Shown here: piece after piece, positions 7,423 through 15,032 of the stretch
Numbering within the stretch: the first letter of the stretch is position 1
Layout of the letters: each line of letters starts with the position of its first letter
Virus record (IMG/VR): IMGVR_UViG_3300005529_000017
Span: 1 to 43,219 of that record
DNA from: a virus
Length of the DNA: 43,219 bases
Strand: one strand, 5' to 3'
Position numbers and translations under genes: made by a program
The notes under the pieces: generated by a model
What the model was told of the DNA's origin: nothing
What the model saw: only the letters and a program-made list of their open reading frames with translations
Databases searched by the model: none

Positions 7423-7737
7423 ATGACAGAAGCCGAACGCAACGCGCTGAATGACCTGCTGAAAACCCCGCCACGAATTGTTGACCCGGACGAATCCGCG
7501 GACGCCTACATGATTTGCTCCGATGAAATCGGAAAGCATCCGGGCGGCCACATTACGAATTGCTCTAGCTGCGGCAAGCCAGTCTGTTTCTTTGAAAACA
7601 ATCTACTGGCGAAGAAGATTTGCCCCGCGTGCGCGGTCAAACTCATGAAATCCGACGCCAACCCCGAGCACTGCATCACGCCAAGCCTGCTGGCCAACCT
7701 GTGCGACCTGCTGTTCCAGGATCGCCGGAAAAATTAA
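7423..7737 (+). CDS. Zinc-ribbon protein, 104 aa, last gene of island
   Basis: Two CxxC knuckles, CSSC at about residues 47-50 and CPAC at 67-70, separated by an aromatic beta hairpin (KPVCFFENNLLAKKI), define a zinc ribbon. The N-terminal 30 residues are acidic and helical. The TAA stop (7735-7737) interlocks with the TAA of the convergent minus-strand gene (7736-7734), so the two genes share the palindrome TTAA. Confidence 0.65.
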   Translation: MTEAERNALNDLLKTPPRIVDPDESADAYMICSDEIGKHPGGHITNCSSCGKPVCFFENNLLAKKICPACAVKLMKSDANPEHCITPSLLANLCDLLFQDRRKN

Positions 7738-8009
7738 GCGGCGCGCGCCGTGGCCAGCTCCGCTTTCCGCTGCTCCCGGGCCTGCTCCACGAGCGCCTGT
7801 TGATGCACACCCAGAAACACCCCGCGGAAATCCTTCGCCTGGGCCAAGCGGCCCGCATTGAAATGACGGCCGCCATCGGTGATGTGCGGAATCGTCACGT
7901 TGTCCTGCTCCGTCACGATGGCGTCGTCCATGAGCTGGAGCACGGCCCGGTAAAACGGGTGCGTGGGATCAAACGCCGCAAACGCGGCCTTTACTTCGGG
8001 TTCGGTCAT
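7734..8009 (-). CDS. Small protein downstream of portal, 91 aa
   Basis: ATG at 8009 gives a 91-residue helical protein (VKAAFAAFDPTHPFYRAVLQLMDDAI) with a His-rich middle and a basic Gln/Arg/Ala-rich C-terminal helix. It is separated from the portal gene by the 8077-8102 hairpin. Small helical proteins just after portal genes are frequent in podoviruses and often virion-associated, but no family was recognised here. Confidence 0.6.
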   Translation of the reverse strand: MTEPEVKAAFAAFDPTHPFYRAVLQLMDDAIVTEQDNVTIPHITDGGRHFNAGRLAQAKDFRGVFLGVHQQALVEQAREQRKAELATARAA

Positions 8010-8076
8010 ACTTAGATTTTCTGGCGAGCGGTTGCAAACGCTCACCGCGAGTCACCAACTCCGGCCTTAAAGAGCC

Positions 8077-8102
8077 GACCCGCTTGCGCAAGCAAGCGGG
8101 TC
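8077..8102. terminator. Strong hairpin after portal gene, probable terminator
   Basis: A perfect 11-bp stem (GACCCGCTTGC pairing with GCAAGCGGGTC) closes a four-base loop, GCAA on the plus strand and TTGC on the minus strand. It begins 3 nt beyond the portal stop codon. On the minus strand only a weak CTCTTT follows, so it may act as a partial terminator or an RNA-processing or stability element. It would also oppose plus-strand transcription leaving the 5229-7737 island. Confidence 0.7.
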
Positions 8103-8105
8103 ATC

Positions 8106-10412
8106 TTATTGCGTCAACTGTTTCACCCCCGTGCGCCCGACCAGCTTGTTCTGCTGTTGATTCACGCCCTGCTGGAGATTCTTAAAATAATTCAGCACCA
8201 AACTGCTCGCGTGCTGATCCGGCTGGCCCATCCCCTGCGCGTGCATCTGCGCCAGCTGCGCGCCCACCTGCGGGCCGAAGATTTCCGCCGCCACCTTGGG
8301 ATCGAGGCTGGACATATAACGCGGGTTCGCCGTCAACGTCTCCTGGGCCATCTGCAATTTGGTCGGCGCGGCCGGGTCATTGCTGGCATCGCTATAAACC
8401 ACTTCGTTGCCGCTGAACATTTGCAGCAGGTCGTTCATAACGTCCTTTTTGATTTGGACACTGGCCTGCCCCTTGCCGATCACGATGTTCTTGGCGATGC
8501 CCGGGTCAATCATCTGCGCGCGCATCTGCGTGAGCGCGGCGCGATCGATGGTGCCCGTCACGTCATTGGCGGCCGTCTGCTCCAGGGCGGACAGTTTGGC
8601 TTCCATCAACTCCGGCTGGAGCTGGGTGGCATCGAAGTGCATGACGTAGTGAAAATCATCCACGTTCTGGCTCGGCGCGGTGCCCGTCACTTTTTCAATC
8701 GTTTCCGGCGCAAACTTCACGCTCAGCTCGTAAGCCATTTGCAGCGCCTCGCCCCACATGATTAAAAACTTTTTCACGGCGGGCTGCTGCATGATGACGG
8801 ACAACTGCGGCGGCATGGTCTCATCGAAGAGCCCGCAGTAACGCGCCATTTTCTTGCGCACCATTTCAATCACTTCCACCGCCGGGGCCGCGCCGCTCGT
8901 GGGAATTTCCATGAACTTCGCCTCGCGGCCGGGCACGTATTCATTTTGCACGGCCGGGCCAATTTTGTAGCGCTGGCTCACGCCCTTCGGCACGTTCAGC
9001 GGCGGCACGGTGGAAATGCCGGCGAGATCCACAATGTTATCCACCATCGCCTTTTCCACGTTCTGATCGGTCTGCAAAATCTCCGCGAGCCCGCGCGTGG
9101 CCAGCCACGAACGATCGAAGCGTTCGCGCCGCCCCAGAATCACCGGGTATTCCGCGCGCGGATAATTCAGGATGCCAAACTTGGCGGCAAAATCCTGTTT
9201 CACGTCCGGCGCGGCCGGGTTCTGCGTGAGATGCGGCGAGAACACGGTGAACTGGCATTGCGTCACGCCGTCCTCGTCCACCTGCTTGTAATACGCATAG
9301 ACGACTTCAATCAGCCACGAGCGGTTGTCCACCGCGCGCCAGCTCCAGGTGCCGTATTGCGAGTAAGGATTGTTCAGCTGCCACGTGGAAAATTTGCCTT
9401 TGGTTTTGACGGCCTGCTCGATCCAGTCCGCATCCCAGCCATCGGACAGCGCCATTTTCCGGAGCTGCGCCTCGGTAAACAGCGCGCGCACGAACACGAC
9501 CGGCGCATCTTCAATCGCGCCCACTTCCACCGGCAGCACCATGTCGCGGTAAGGCTTCAGCGCGGAAATGCGCGGCTGGTTCTTGCAAAGGTAAGGCATC
9601 GGGAATTCCGCGGGCTCACCCTTGCGCAGCGCCTTCACCGCGGCGCGCGCGCGCTTGTCGGACAGCAGCAAAATATTTTCCTGGAGATCGTCCGGCAGAT
9701 TGCGCCGCGCGTATTCGTCATACACGTATTGAATGGCCTTCACCGCCTCGTCTTCGACGGCCGGGTCCGCAATCATGCCGGGCAGCGCCGCCAGCACGGT
9801 CACGAGCTGCTGTTGCTCCGGCGGAATCTGCGCGGCCGTTTGCGGTTGGGAACCCATGGCCTGCGCCTGCTGCGCCATGGCAACCAAATCCTCCAGCCTC
9901 ACCGTAACCAGCTTGCGGCCGATTTCCCGCTCCCAGGTGACATGCAAACCGGTCGCGCCGATCGCGTGCATGTATTGCGCGGACAACTCCACCTCCACGT
10001 CCAGCTGGCGGTGCAATTGGAAATGCACCATCCAGTCCAGGAATTCCGTGGCGACGGCCGAGTCCGAAAAATCGCTCTGCTGGCCGGGAGAAATTTTCAG
10101 CACCGCGGACCAAAACGCCATGTAGAGCAGGGAAACGGTTTCGTTGATGGCGGAATCGGCAAGGTAATTGCGGACGTCGGAAGCGCCTTCCCAGGGAAAA
10201 ACCTCGTCACCGTCCGGTTGGTCCTTGGCATGTTTCTTCCCGTCCTCGCTTTGGCCATCCCAGCGCGCCAGCCGGGTATCCTCCGCGCGCATCATGCGGC
10301 CGAACTGATCGCCCTGGGAACCGTTGCGTTTGAATTCCGTAATCAGGTCGCCCACCTTCGGGCGGTCTGACACCTGAACGATGGCTTGCTGAGTGTCCAC
10401 GATTGCGGACAC
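8106..10412 (-). CDS. Portal protein, 768 aa
   Basis: This is the dodecameric ring through which DNA enters and leaves the head. The length (768) fits the large podovirus portals. The N-terminal region has the motif FPWEGASDVRNYLADSAINE near residues 74-93, typical of this portal class. It continues into helical wing and stem regions and ends in a Gln-rich barrel-like tail (QQGVNQQQNKLVGRTGVKQL). The start is a GTG at 10412 with no clear ribosome-binding site. It is separated from TerL by nine small genes. Identification is by motif recall, length and position. Confidence 0.8.
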   Translation of the reverse strand: MSAIVDTQQAIVQVSDRPKVGDLITEFKRNGSQGDQFGRMMRAEDTRLARWDGQSEDGKKHAKDQPDGDEVFPWEGASDVRNYLADSAINETVSLLYMAFWSAVLKISPGQQSDFSDSAVATEFLDWMVHFQLHRQLDVEVELSAQYMHAIGATGLHVTWEREIGRKLVTVRLEDLVAMAQQAQAMGSQPQTAAQIPPEQQQLVTVLAALPGMIADPAVEDEAVKAIQYVYDEYARRNLPDDLQENILLLSDKRARAAVKALRKGEPAEFPMPYLCKNQPRISALKPYRDMVLPVEVGAIEDAPVVFVRALFTEAQLRKMALSDGWDADWIEQAVKTKGKFSTWQLNNPYSQYGTWSWRAVDNRSWLIEVVYAYYKQVDEDGVTQCQFTVFSPHLTQNPAAPDVKQDFAAKFGILNYPRAEYPVILGRRERFDRSWLATRGLAEILQTDQNVEKAMVDNIVDLAGISTVPPLNVPKGVSQRYKIGPAVQNEYVPGREAKFMEIPTSGAAPAVEVIEMVRKKMARYCGLFDETMPPQLSVIMQQPAVKKFLIMWGEALQMAYELSVKFAPETIEKVTGTAPSQNVDDFHYVMHFDATQLQPELMEAKLSALEQTAANDVTGTIDRAALTQMRAQMIDPGIAKNIVIGKGQASVQIKKDVMNDLLQMFSGNEVVYSDASNDPAAPTKLQMAQETLTANPRYMSSLDPKVAAEIFGPQVGAQLAQMHAQGMGQPDQHASSLVLNYFKNLQQGVNQQQNKLVGRTGVKQLTQ

Positions 10413-10441
10413 TTGAACGCGCGCGCGCGGATGCGGGCAAT

Positions 10442-10503
10442 ACTGCGCGGATCAATCAGCGGCCACTTGCGCGCACTGGCGGGAAAATTCTGCGCTTCAC
10501 ATC
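10442..10503 (-). promoter_or_regulatory. Duplicated late-promoter-like element, copy 2
   Basis: Minus-strand order: GATGTG, AGAATTTT, CCCGCCAGTGCGCGCAAGTG, CGCTGATT, then CCGCGCAGT, matching 5117-5173 block by block with small indels. The core contains the palindrome TGCGCGCA inside CCA/TGG arms. It lies 30-90 nt upstream of the portal start and overlaps the last codons of the preceding gene. A shared late-gene control element is inferred. Confidence 0.55.
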
Positions 10504-10718
10504 CAACACTCCACAATCACCGGATCGTCTCCGGGCGACCGCGGAAAGCAACTCATTCCGGCGGGGATCATTGCCCGCGCTTCTTCCAGCGTGTCCGCCA
10601 ACAGGCAACCACCCCAGCTCCTGGCCAACCCCTTCACGTAGCAGGCGCGCACCACGAACTTATCCGGGTAATCGCGCGGGTGGTCGTAAATGGTGATGAT
10701 GGTGAGCCCCGGAATCAT
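10497..10718 (-). CDS. Small hypothetical protein, 73 aa
   Basis: ATG at 10718 overlaps the TGA of the upstream gene (TGATG). The product alternates beta and helix: LTIITIYDHPRDYPDKFVVR, then LADTLEEARAMIP, and it ends with DDPVIVECWM. The pattern resembles compact phage accessory proteins of the type that handle small inhibitory or housekeeping tasks, but no family was recognised. Confidence 0.65.
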   Translation of the reverse strand: MIPGLTIITIYDHPRDYPDKFVVRACYVKGLARSWGGCLLADTLEEARAMIPAGMSCFPRSPGDDPVIVECWM

Positions 10719-10891
10719 CAATTTTGCACTTCCCACAAAATGGCGCAGTGCGGGCAGTGGTAAAGCGCGGCGCGCCGCCGAAGCCCTTTCCAGCACTTCG
10801 GGCAAATCAACACGCGCTTACCGGCGGCATTCCACGTGAGCGTCCCGGCTTCCAGGAAAAGCTTTTTAACGGGTGGCGTGTCATTTGCCAT
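10718..10891 (-). CDS. Zinc-ribbon protein, 57 aa
   Basis: ATG at 10891 (MANDTPPVKKLFLEAG). The second half holds CPKC and CPHC separated by a basic stretch (WKGLRRRAALYH), a minimal zinc ribbon with likely nucleic-acid affinity. It overlaps the upstream gene by 11 nt and is coupled to the downstream gene by TGATG. Below 60 residues, but well supported by the motif and the coupling. Confidence 0.65.
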   Translation of the reverse strand: MANDTPPVKKLFLEAGTLTWNAAGKRVLICPKCWKGLRRRAALYHCPHCAILWEVQN

Positions 10892-11291
10892 AATACGCCT
10901 TTGGGTCCTTCGCGATACAATCGTTGCAAATCCATTGGCCCGCTTCTTCCGGATGCAACTCCGCTGCGAGTTTCGGTTGCTGGCAAAAATCACAATTCCG
11001 CGGCACCCCACCGCGCAGGGCTTCAATCAGCGCACGCATGTCATCGCAGGCGGCAGGGCTGAACATAAAATCGTGTGCCCAGTCCTGGACGTAATCACAC
11101 ACGGGACACTTCCACCCTTCCGGCGTGGCAACCAAAATCCCGTGGTCGCCCTGCCCGTGCTGCTGGGCGTAAATCTTGTGTTCCGGCGTGTGGCGATTCC
11201 CGCAGGTGAACGGGTGAACGTAATCACTCGCCTGCCACGCGTTCAGCGCGTCCACCTGTTCTTGCGTCCACGGCGCTTTAATTTGGCTCAT
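10881..11291 (-). CDS. Multi-cysteine zinc protein, 136 aa
   Basis: The N-terminal third has a WTQEQVDALNAWQ helix and a CGNRHTPEHKI segment. CPVC follows near residues 62-65, and a second pair, CDFC and CNDC, occurs towards the C-terminus. These could form two zinc sites. The gene starts 12 nt after the 3' end of a tRNA-like gene and is in frame with the TAG stop of the preceding 83-residue gene. No family was recognised beyond the zinc knuckles. Confidence 0.65.
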   Translation of the reverse strand: MSQIKAPWTQEQVDALNAWQASDYVHPFTCGNRHTPEHKIYAQQHGQGDHGILVATPEGWKCPVCDYVQDWAHDFMFSPAACDDMRALIEALRGGVPRNCDFCQQPKLAAELHPEEAGQWICNDCIAKDPKAYYGK

Positions 11292-11303
11292 AAAAATTGA
11301 GGC

Positions 11304-11376
11304 AGGCAGGTGAAGGATTTGAACCTACATTTCCGGTTTAGGAACCGGGTCTTGCCAGTTGGATGAACCGCCTGCC
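11304..11376 (-). tRNA. tRNA-like gene with irregular anticodon loop
   Basis: The acceptor arms GGCAGG and CCTGCC pair over six bases. A D-arm region carries CCAACTGG, and the T arm has TTCAAAT between GTAGG and CCTTC (one mismatch). The anticodon stem CCGGT/ACCGG is perfect but closes a six-base loop, TCCTAA, one short of the normal seven and lacking U33 in the expected place. CTA is the most natural triplet, which would read amber codons. CCA is not encoded. The 3' half overlaps the end of the 11325-11576 gene. It may be functional, unusual or decayed. Confidence 0.5.
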
Positions 11377-11576
11377 GAAATTTCGTTCGTTGTGTTTACT
11401 TCCAGCGCCCACCTTTTCCGGAAACAATAATTCATTACGTGCGCTTCGCTCCACCCCTTCATGTAGGAGATAATCGGCGCGCAGATCGTCACGCGTCCGT
11501 CCAGAATCACGCCACCCGCACAGAAGTGCGGCGCGGTTACGCGCATCAACCGAATTTCATCCGCGCTTTGGTTCAT
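11325..11576 (-). CDS. Hypothetical protein, 83 aa, ending inside tRNA-like gene
   Basis: ATG at 11576 overlaps the upstream TGA (ATGA). The first 60 residues read as a compact protein (APHFCAGGVILDGRVTICAPII, then YCFRKRWALEV). The last 20 are encoded by the tRNA-like segment and are low in character. The stop is TAG, and the frame then stays open for 11 codons to the ATG of the next gene at 11291. No family was recognised. Confidence 0.55.
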   Translation of the reverse strand: MNQSADEIRLMRVTAPHFCAGGVILDGRVTICAPIISYMKGWSEAHVMNYCFRKRWALEVNTTNEISAGGSSNWQDPVPKPEM

Positions 11577-11887
11577 TTGGTCGTCCAGGAACCGTCGTCT
11601 TTTCCTTCAATCCGCCGCCACGCTTCGCGTGCGCTCAGCGGCGGCGTGAATTCTCCGGCATGTTTCTTTTTTCCGCGCACGAACGGCACCGCGCGAAACC
11701 TGGCGCGCAGCTGCATCCGCTCGCATAAAATTGTGGCGCACGCGCGCGCGTGGTCTTCCTGCGCGAAAATCCGCGCCCCCTGCGCGTCACCGATCCAGCA
11801 GCTGTCCACGCCGTCCCAAATTCCGAATTCCTGCGCCGTGGGCGGATCGGTCTCGTAATGGAATGCTTTTTCTATTTTGTTTTCCAC
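11573..11887 (-). CDS. Hypothetical protein, 104 aa
   Basis: Starts with GTG at 11887, overlapping the previous gene by 16 nt. The product begins MENKIEKAFHYETD and includes EFGIWDGVDSCWIGDAQGARIF, EDHARACATILCERM and a basic C-terminal half (RFRAVPFVRGKKKH). The composition is natural, but no family was recognised. ATGA coupling to the downstream gene. Confidence 0.6.
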   Translation of the reverse strand: MENKIEKAFHYETDPPTAQEFGIWDGVDSCWIGDAQGARIFAQEDHARACATILCERMQLRARFRAVPFVRGKKKHAGEFTPPLSAREAWRRIEGKDDGSWTTK

Positions 11888-12174
11888 AACCCCAACCTTT
11901 CACAATGTGCTTCGTTCAGGGGGAACGGCGCATCCTCCGGCCAGCCCACTTGCTCCAGGTCCAGCATGATGTGATGCAGCGCCACCACCGCGGCCACCGT
12001 TCCCCACTTTTTGCGCGCTTCGATGATGCCTTGCATGTGATGGCGCTTCCGCCGGTGCTGAACGCCGCCGCAACCCGGGACGTCGTGGAATTCGTCCAGC
12101 CATTTGTGAACTTCCGTAAACGGCTGGCCAAATAGTTTTATGGATTCCGCTTCGTGTTCTTGTCTTCGTGGCAT
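11872..12174 (-). CDS. Histidine-rich HD-like small protein, 100 aa
   Basis: The product contains FTEVHKWLDEFHDV, then RRKRHHMQGII and VVALHHIMLDLEQVGWPEDAP. Spaced HH and HxxxD pairs of this kind are seen in small phage proteins of the DUF6915 type that resemble HD-domain phosphohydrolases. A metal-binding role is likely. The substrate is unknown, and the family name is given from memory of the pattern. It ends in TAG and overlaps the next gene in another frame. Confidence 0.55.
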   Translation of the reverse strand: MPRRQEHEAESIKLFGQPFTEVHKWLDEFHDVPGCGGVQHRRKRHHMQGIIEARKKWGTVAAVVALHHIMLDLEQVGWPEDAPFPLNEAHCERLGLWKTK

Positions 12175-12177
12175 AAA

Positions 12178-12321
12178 TCAATCCGGCGGCATGTTGTCAT
12201 CTTCCGGCTCGCGCCACACCACCCACGCGAGTACGAAAATAAGCACCAACAGCACCGGAGACAGCAGCACCGCCACGATGAGCAGCAGCGGCGCACCAAT
12301 GATCCAGCGCCAGCGGTTCAT
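12178..12321 (-). CDS. Small membrane protein, 47 aa
   Basis: ATG at 12321 overlaps the upstream TGA (ATGA), and TGA at 12178 is 3 nt before the next ATG. After MNRWRWIIG the chain is almost entirely Leu, Val, Ile and Ala to residue 35, broken by one Ser-Pro, so it spans the membrane once or twice. The tail is acidic (REPEDDNMPPD). Basic start and acidic end favour an N-in topology. Its size fits a small holin, antiholin or superinfection-exclusion protein; the function is not determined. Confidence 0.7.
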   Translation of the reverse strand: MNRWRWIIGAPLLLIVAVLLSPVLLVLIFVLAWVVWREPEDDNMPPD

Positions 12322-12554
12322 GTGGGCTTCACCTGTTTGCGTTCGTCATCCAGCTGCCAATCGGGATACCAAACCGGCCGCCCACGGTAATCGATCAGCG
12401 TGACCGTTTGCTTGCAGTGCTTGCACGCGCTGGCTGCGCCAATTTTCACGCGCTGCCCTTCCCACTCGTCGCCCACCGTGGCCAAACAGCAGCGCATAAC
12501 CCCGGCCGTTTGGATTCGCGTTTCGGCCAATTCGTAATCGGTGGGCTTAGCCAT
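12318..12554 (-). CDS. Zinc-knuckle protein, 78 aa
   Basis: ATG at 12554 (MAKPTDYELAETRIQTAG) is preferred to the longer frame beginning at 12602 because GGA lies 6 nt upstream and the extension reads poorly. CKHC near residue 44, together with the earlier MRCCLA cysteines, could bind zinc. The C-terminal part has RGRPVWYPDWQLDDERKQ. No family was recognised. The operator-like site at 12637 lies 83 nt upstream. Confidence 0.6.
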   Translation of the reverse strand: MAKPTDYELAETRIQTAGVMRCCLATVGDEWEGQRVKIGAASACKHCKQTVTLIDYRGRPVWYPDWQLDDERKQVKPT

Positions 12555-12636
12555 AAATTCCGCGCTGGCGACGGCCGCCTCGTGTTCGCGCACACCCCGC
12601 ACGCTATTGAAGCAACCCCGCCGCCAGCACTCAATT

Positions 12637-12651
12637 CATACTTTGTAATAC
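12637..12651 (-). promoter_or_regulatory. GTATT-N5-GTATG operator-like site (site D)
   Basis: Minus strand GTATTACAAAGTATG, identical over 18 bases (through GAAT) to the site at 23268 and differing by one base from the site at 5217. It lies between the 123-residue gene (stop 12664) and the 78-residue gene (start 12554), so it could control an internal promoter of the long minus-strand operon. The ATG within it opens a two-codon frame only (ATG AAT TGA). Confidence 0.55.
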
Positions 12652-12663
12652 TACCACTGGCAA

Positions 12664-13035
12664 CTACATTTTCCACCCGGTAAGGCGGGCAATCTCATGC
12701 TTGTAGTAACGGGCGTAACCGTGCGGATGCGGCCGGTAAACCACGATCCGCCCGGCGCGCACTTCTTCCCGCAGCTCATGCTCGTCCAGGCCGGTCCAGT
12801 CCATAAATTCCGCCCTGCTCACAATGCCCGGCAGCATGTCGAAAAGTTGCTGTGTGCATTTCAAAATCCGGAACCGTTTGCGCCGAACACCGGGCATCAC
12901 GGACGGGTCGCGCGTGAGCATGTGCTCGGAAAGTTTGCGCACGATGTCCAGCGTTTCCTTAATCAGCGGTTCCAGGGCTTCGGTGGAACCATGCACGGGC
13001 ACCCAACGCGGCTTAATTGTTTTAGGTTTCTTCAT
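12664..13035 (-). CDS. Putative winged-HTH DNA-binding protein, 123 aa
   Basis: Residues 1-60 are basic and helical (DIVRKLSEHM, RRKRFRILKCTQQLFDML). Residues 70-120 fit a MerR/excisionase-like winged helix: VSRAEFMDWTGLDEHELREE, a basic turn with AGRIVVYR, and YYKHEIARLTGW. Such domains bind DNA as regulators, excisionases or terminase partners. Its place just downstream of TerL leaves a packaging-related role open. The stop is TAG. Confidence 0.55.
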   Translation of the reverse strand: MKKPKTIKPRWVPVHGSTEALEPLIKETLDIVRKLSEHMLTRDPSVMPGVRRKRFRILKCTQQLFDMLPGIVSRAEFMDWTGLDEHELREEVRAGRIVVYRPHPHGYARYYKHEIARLTGWKM

Positions 13036-13271
13036 ACTTTTTCATCACCAAAAGTTTTACGGCGCAGCTCCGACAACGCGGAGTCAATAATCACACCGGC
13101 ATCGCGCGCGATGGCGATTTCCAGGAGCAGACAGCGGTGAGCCACGCGGCGGCCATCGCTGGCCCGCTCTGCCGTGAGCAGGAGCGCTTCGCCATCACGC
13201 CGCAGCGTCACGTGCCACTGCCCTTTGAGCGGCGGGTCGGCCATGATGGCAAAATAAAAGTCCAGCCACAT
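13032..13271 (-). CDS. Small hypothetical protein downstream of TerL, 79 aa
   Basis: ATG at 13271 directly follows the TerL TGA; the 3' end overlaps the next gene by ATGA. The product has a beta-rich first half (QWHVTLRRDGEALLLTAERAS) and a helical C-terminus (LLLEIAIARDAGVIIDSALSE). No family was recognised. Tight coupling supports expression with TerL. Confidence 0.65.
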   Translation of the reverse strand: MWLDFYFAIMADPPLKGQWHVTLRRDGEALLLTAERASDGRRVAHRCLLLEIAIARDAGVIIDSALSELRRKTFGDEKV

Positions 13272-15032
13272 TCAATACCCTTTCCCGGGGCTGTAGGTTT
13301 TGAACTGGTTGCTTTCATAGTATTGCAAGTCGGCCAGCGCCATGTAGCGCACGAGATCCGCGAAGTCTTTGCACCCGCCTTTCTCCCCGCCGCGATCGGT
13401 GTAATTGCTCATGGTCCAAATGACCTGCTTGCAGTTCGCGGCCACATACAGGCGCGGCGCGTTCAGCACCGGGCAAAGCGGCTGCTCCCGGTTCCACCAA
13501 AGCATGGTGTTGACGTGCGTAAGCCCCACGCTCTTTTCCACGCCGCTCGCCAAATCAAAAAGCATGGGCTCCTGGAGCGCCGCGAATTTGTCCACGAGAC
13601 ACGTGCCGCCGTGTTCTTCAATGTGCTCGGTCTTGCCCGCGCGCGGATCAATGAAGCGTTGGAAAATCTCCTCGCGCTTGCCGTCACCGGTAACACCGGC
13701 TTCCAGGCGGCGCCATTCCGACGCGAGCTGTTCCGTGCCGAAGCCCAAAGTTTTCTGCGCGTCACCGGGATCGCCGTCCGGTTGGTGCGTGTCTTCGCTG
13801 GGGATAGCCCACTCGCCATACGTCTGCGCGTCCGGCCAGTCCCGGTAAATGTAATGGTCGCCACCCTTCACCACGCGCACCCAAAGCGTGGCCCAATTGC
13901 GCGCGCCCGCCGGGTCCGTAAACATATAATTGGTGCCGGTGGTGGGAACGTGCTTCGGGTCGACGATGTTCCATTCCCCAAACATGGGAAACGCCTTGTT
14001 CATCACATCCCGCGCGAAGCCGTAAGCTTTGCGTTCGATGTATTCGGTGGATTTGCCTTCGCACAACTGCTTCACGCCGCCGCTCTCACCGTAGCCGGAA
14101 AACGGATTCCACTGCGTGAAGAAGTAAATGACCGCGCCGCCTGCCGTGGTGGGCCGCTGAATGTAAGGCATGTGCCCCACCGGCAGGCCGGGAATGTTCA
14201 CGCGGCTGGCCAGCAGTTCGGACGGCCGCGACTCCACCGTCTTCGGCGTTCCCAAAAATTCCTTAATGGTGGTCGTAATCCCGTCAATGGCGGTATAGGT
14301 CCACAGCATCTTCGCGCCGCGCGTGGACACGCGCGTTTTCAAAGTCTCCAGCCATTTCACCGTCATGTTTTCATCCGCCCACGCGCCAATGTTGGGAACG
14401 TCCGGCACCACCTTGTCCCGGCGCGCGCCCAGCTCGATGCCTTGGTGCTCGGCCGGGTCCTGCTTGTAGGTTTTAAAAACGATTTGCGTTTTGTTCGGCA
14501 GCACGAGCAGCCCTTCCGTAAAGCCCGTGGCCAGCGACCACCGCACCTTGTAGACGTGCTTCGGATCATTCCGGTAATTCAGCGCCTTAATGGCGTCCGG
14601 CAAAAATTTCCAAATGTGCTTTTGCTGCGTGTCCCGGCTGTTTTCCTCCGTGGACTGCAAACACCAAATGATGGAATTGCCGTAAGTCAGCGCCGCCTTA
14701 ACCAGCCGTTTGGCCGCCCACTCCGATTTGCTGGCGCGGTTGCCGCCCGCCACATACAGGTATTCAAAATCACGCAGCAGCCGATCGGCGTCCTTCCAGT
14801 GCTCCAGCTCAAAGCCATAAGTGAACGGCTCGCCCTTGTCCGGTTCCTTGTCCCCCGCCAGCCAAATCCGTTCTTCGCGGTCCTGGTAAAGGCGCGCCAC
14901 TTTTTCCGCGCCATCCGGCGCAGCCAGCACGCGGAGCAGATCATCGTCGGAAAACCACGGCAGAAACGGGTGCGGCGTCGGCTTCCAAAGTTCCTTCGCT
15001 GCGGCCAAAATTTCTGCCGTGGTGAGTTCCAT
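13272..15032 (-). CDS. terL: Terminase large subunit, 586 aa
   Basis: This is the ATP-driven DNA packaging motor and nuclease. The Walker A-like loop AGGNRASKS is at residues 95-103, the Walker B region IGAWADE at 215-221, and the coupling motif WTYTAIDG at 244-251. The C-terminal nuclease domain starts at MFTDPAGARNW (first metal-ligand Asp near 373). ATG at 15032 overlaps the TAA of the preceding gene; the longer frame from 15065 is rejected. The Walker A of form GGNRxxKS is a known terminase variant. The packaging mechanism (cos, pac or terminal repeat) cannot be told from this gene by eye. Confidence 0.9.
   Translation of the reverse strand: MELTTAEILAAAKELWKPTPHPFLPWFSDDDLLRVLAAPDGAEKVARLYQDREERIWLAGDKEPDKGEPFTYGFELEHWKDADRLLRDFEYLYVAGGNRASKSEWAAKRLVKAALTYGNSIIWCLQSTEENSRDTQQKHIWKFLPDAIKALNYRNDPKHVYKVRWSLATGFTEGLLVLPNKTQIVFKTYKQDPAEHQGIELGARRDKVVPDVPNIGAWADENMTVKWLETLKTRVSTRGAKMLWTYTAIDGITTTIKEFLGTPKTVESRPSELLASRVNIPGLPVGHMPYIQRPTTAGGAVIYFFTQWNPFSGYGESGGVKQLCEGKSTEYIERKAYGFARDVMNKAFPMFGEWNIVDPKHVPTTGTNYMFTDPAGARNWATLWVRVVKGGDHYIYRDWPDAQTYGEWAIPSEDTHQPDGDPGDAQKTLGFGTEQLASEWRRLEAGVTGDGKREEIFQRFIDPRAGKTEHIEEHGGTCLVDKFAALQEPMLFDLASGVEKSVGLTHVNTMLWWNREQPLCPVLNAPRLYVAANCKQVIWTMSNYTDRGGEKGGCKDFADLVRYMALADLQYYESNQFKTYSPGKGY

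Noticed and set aside
8946-10370. 474-codon plus-strand frame opposite portal
   Set aside because: Antisense shadow of the portal gene.
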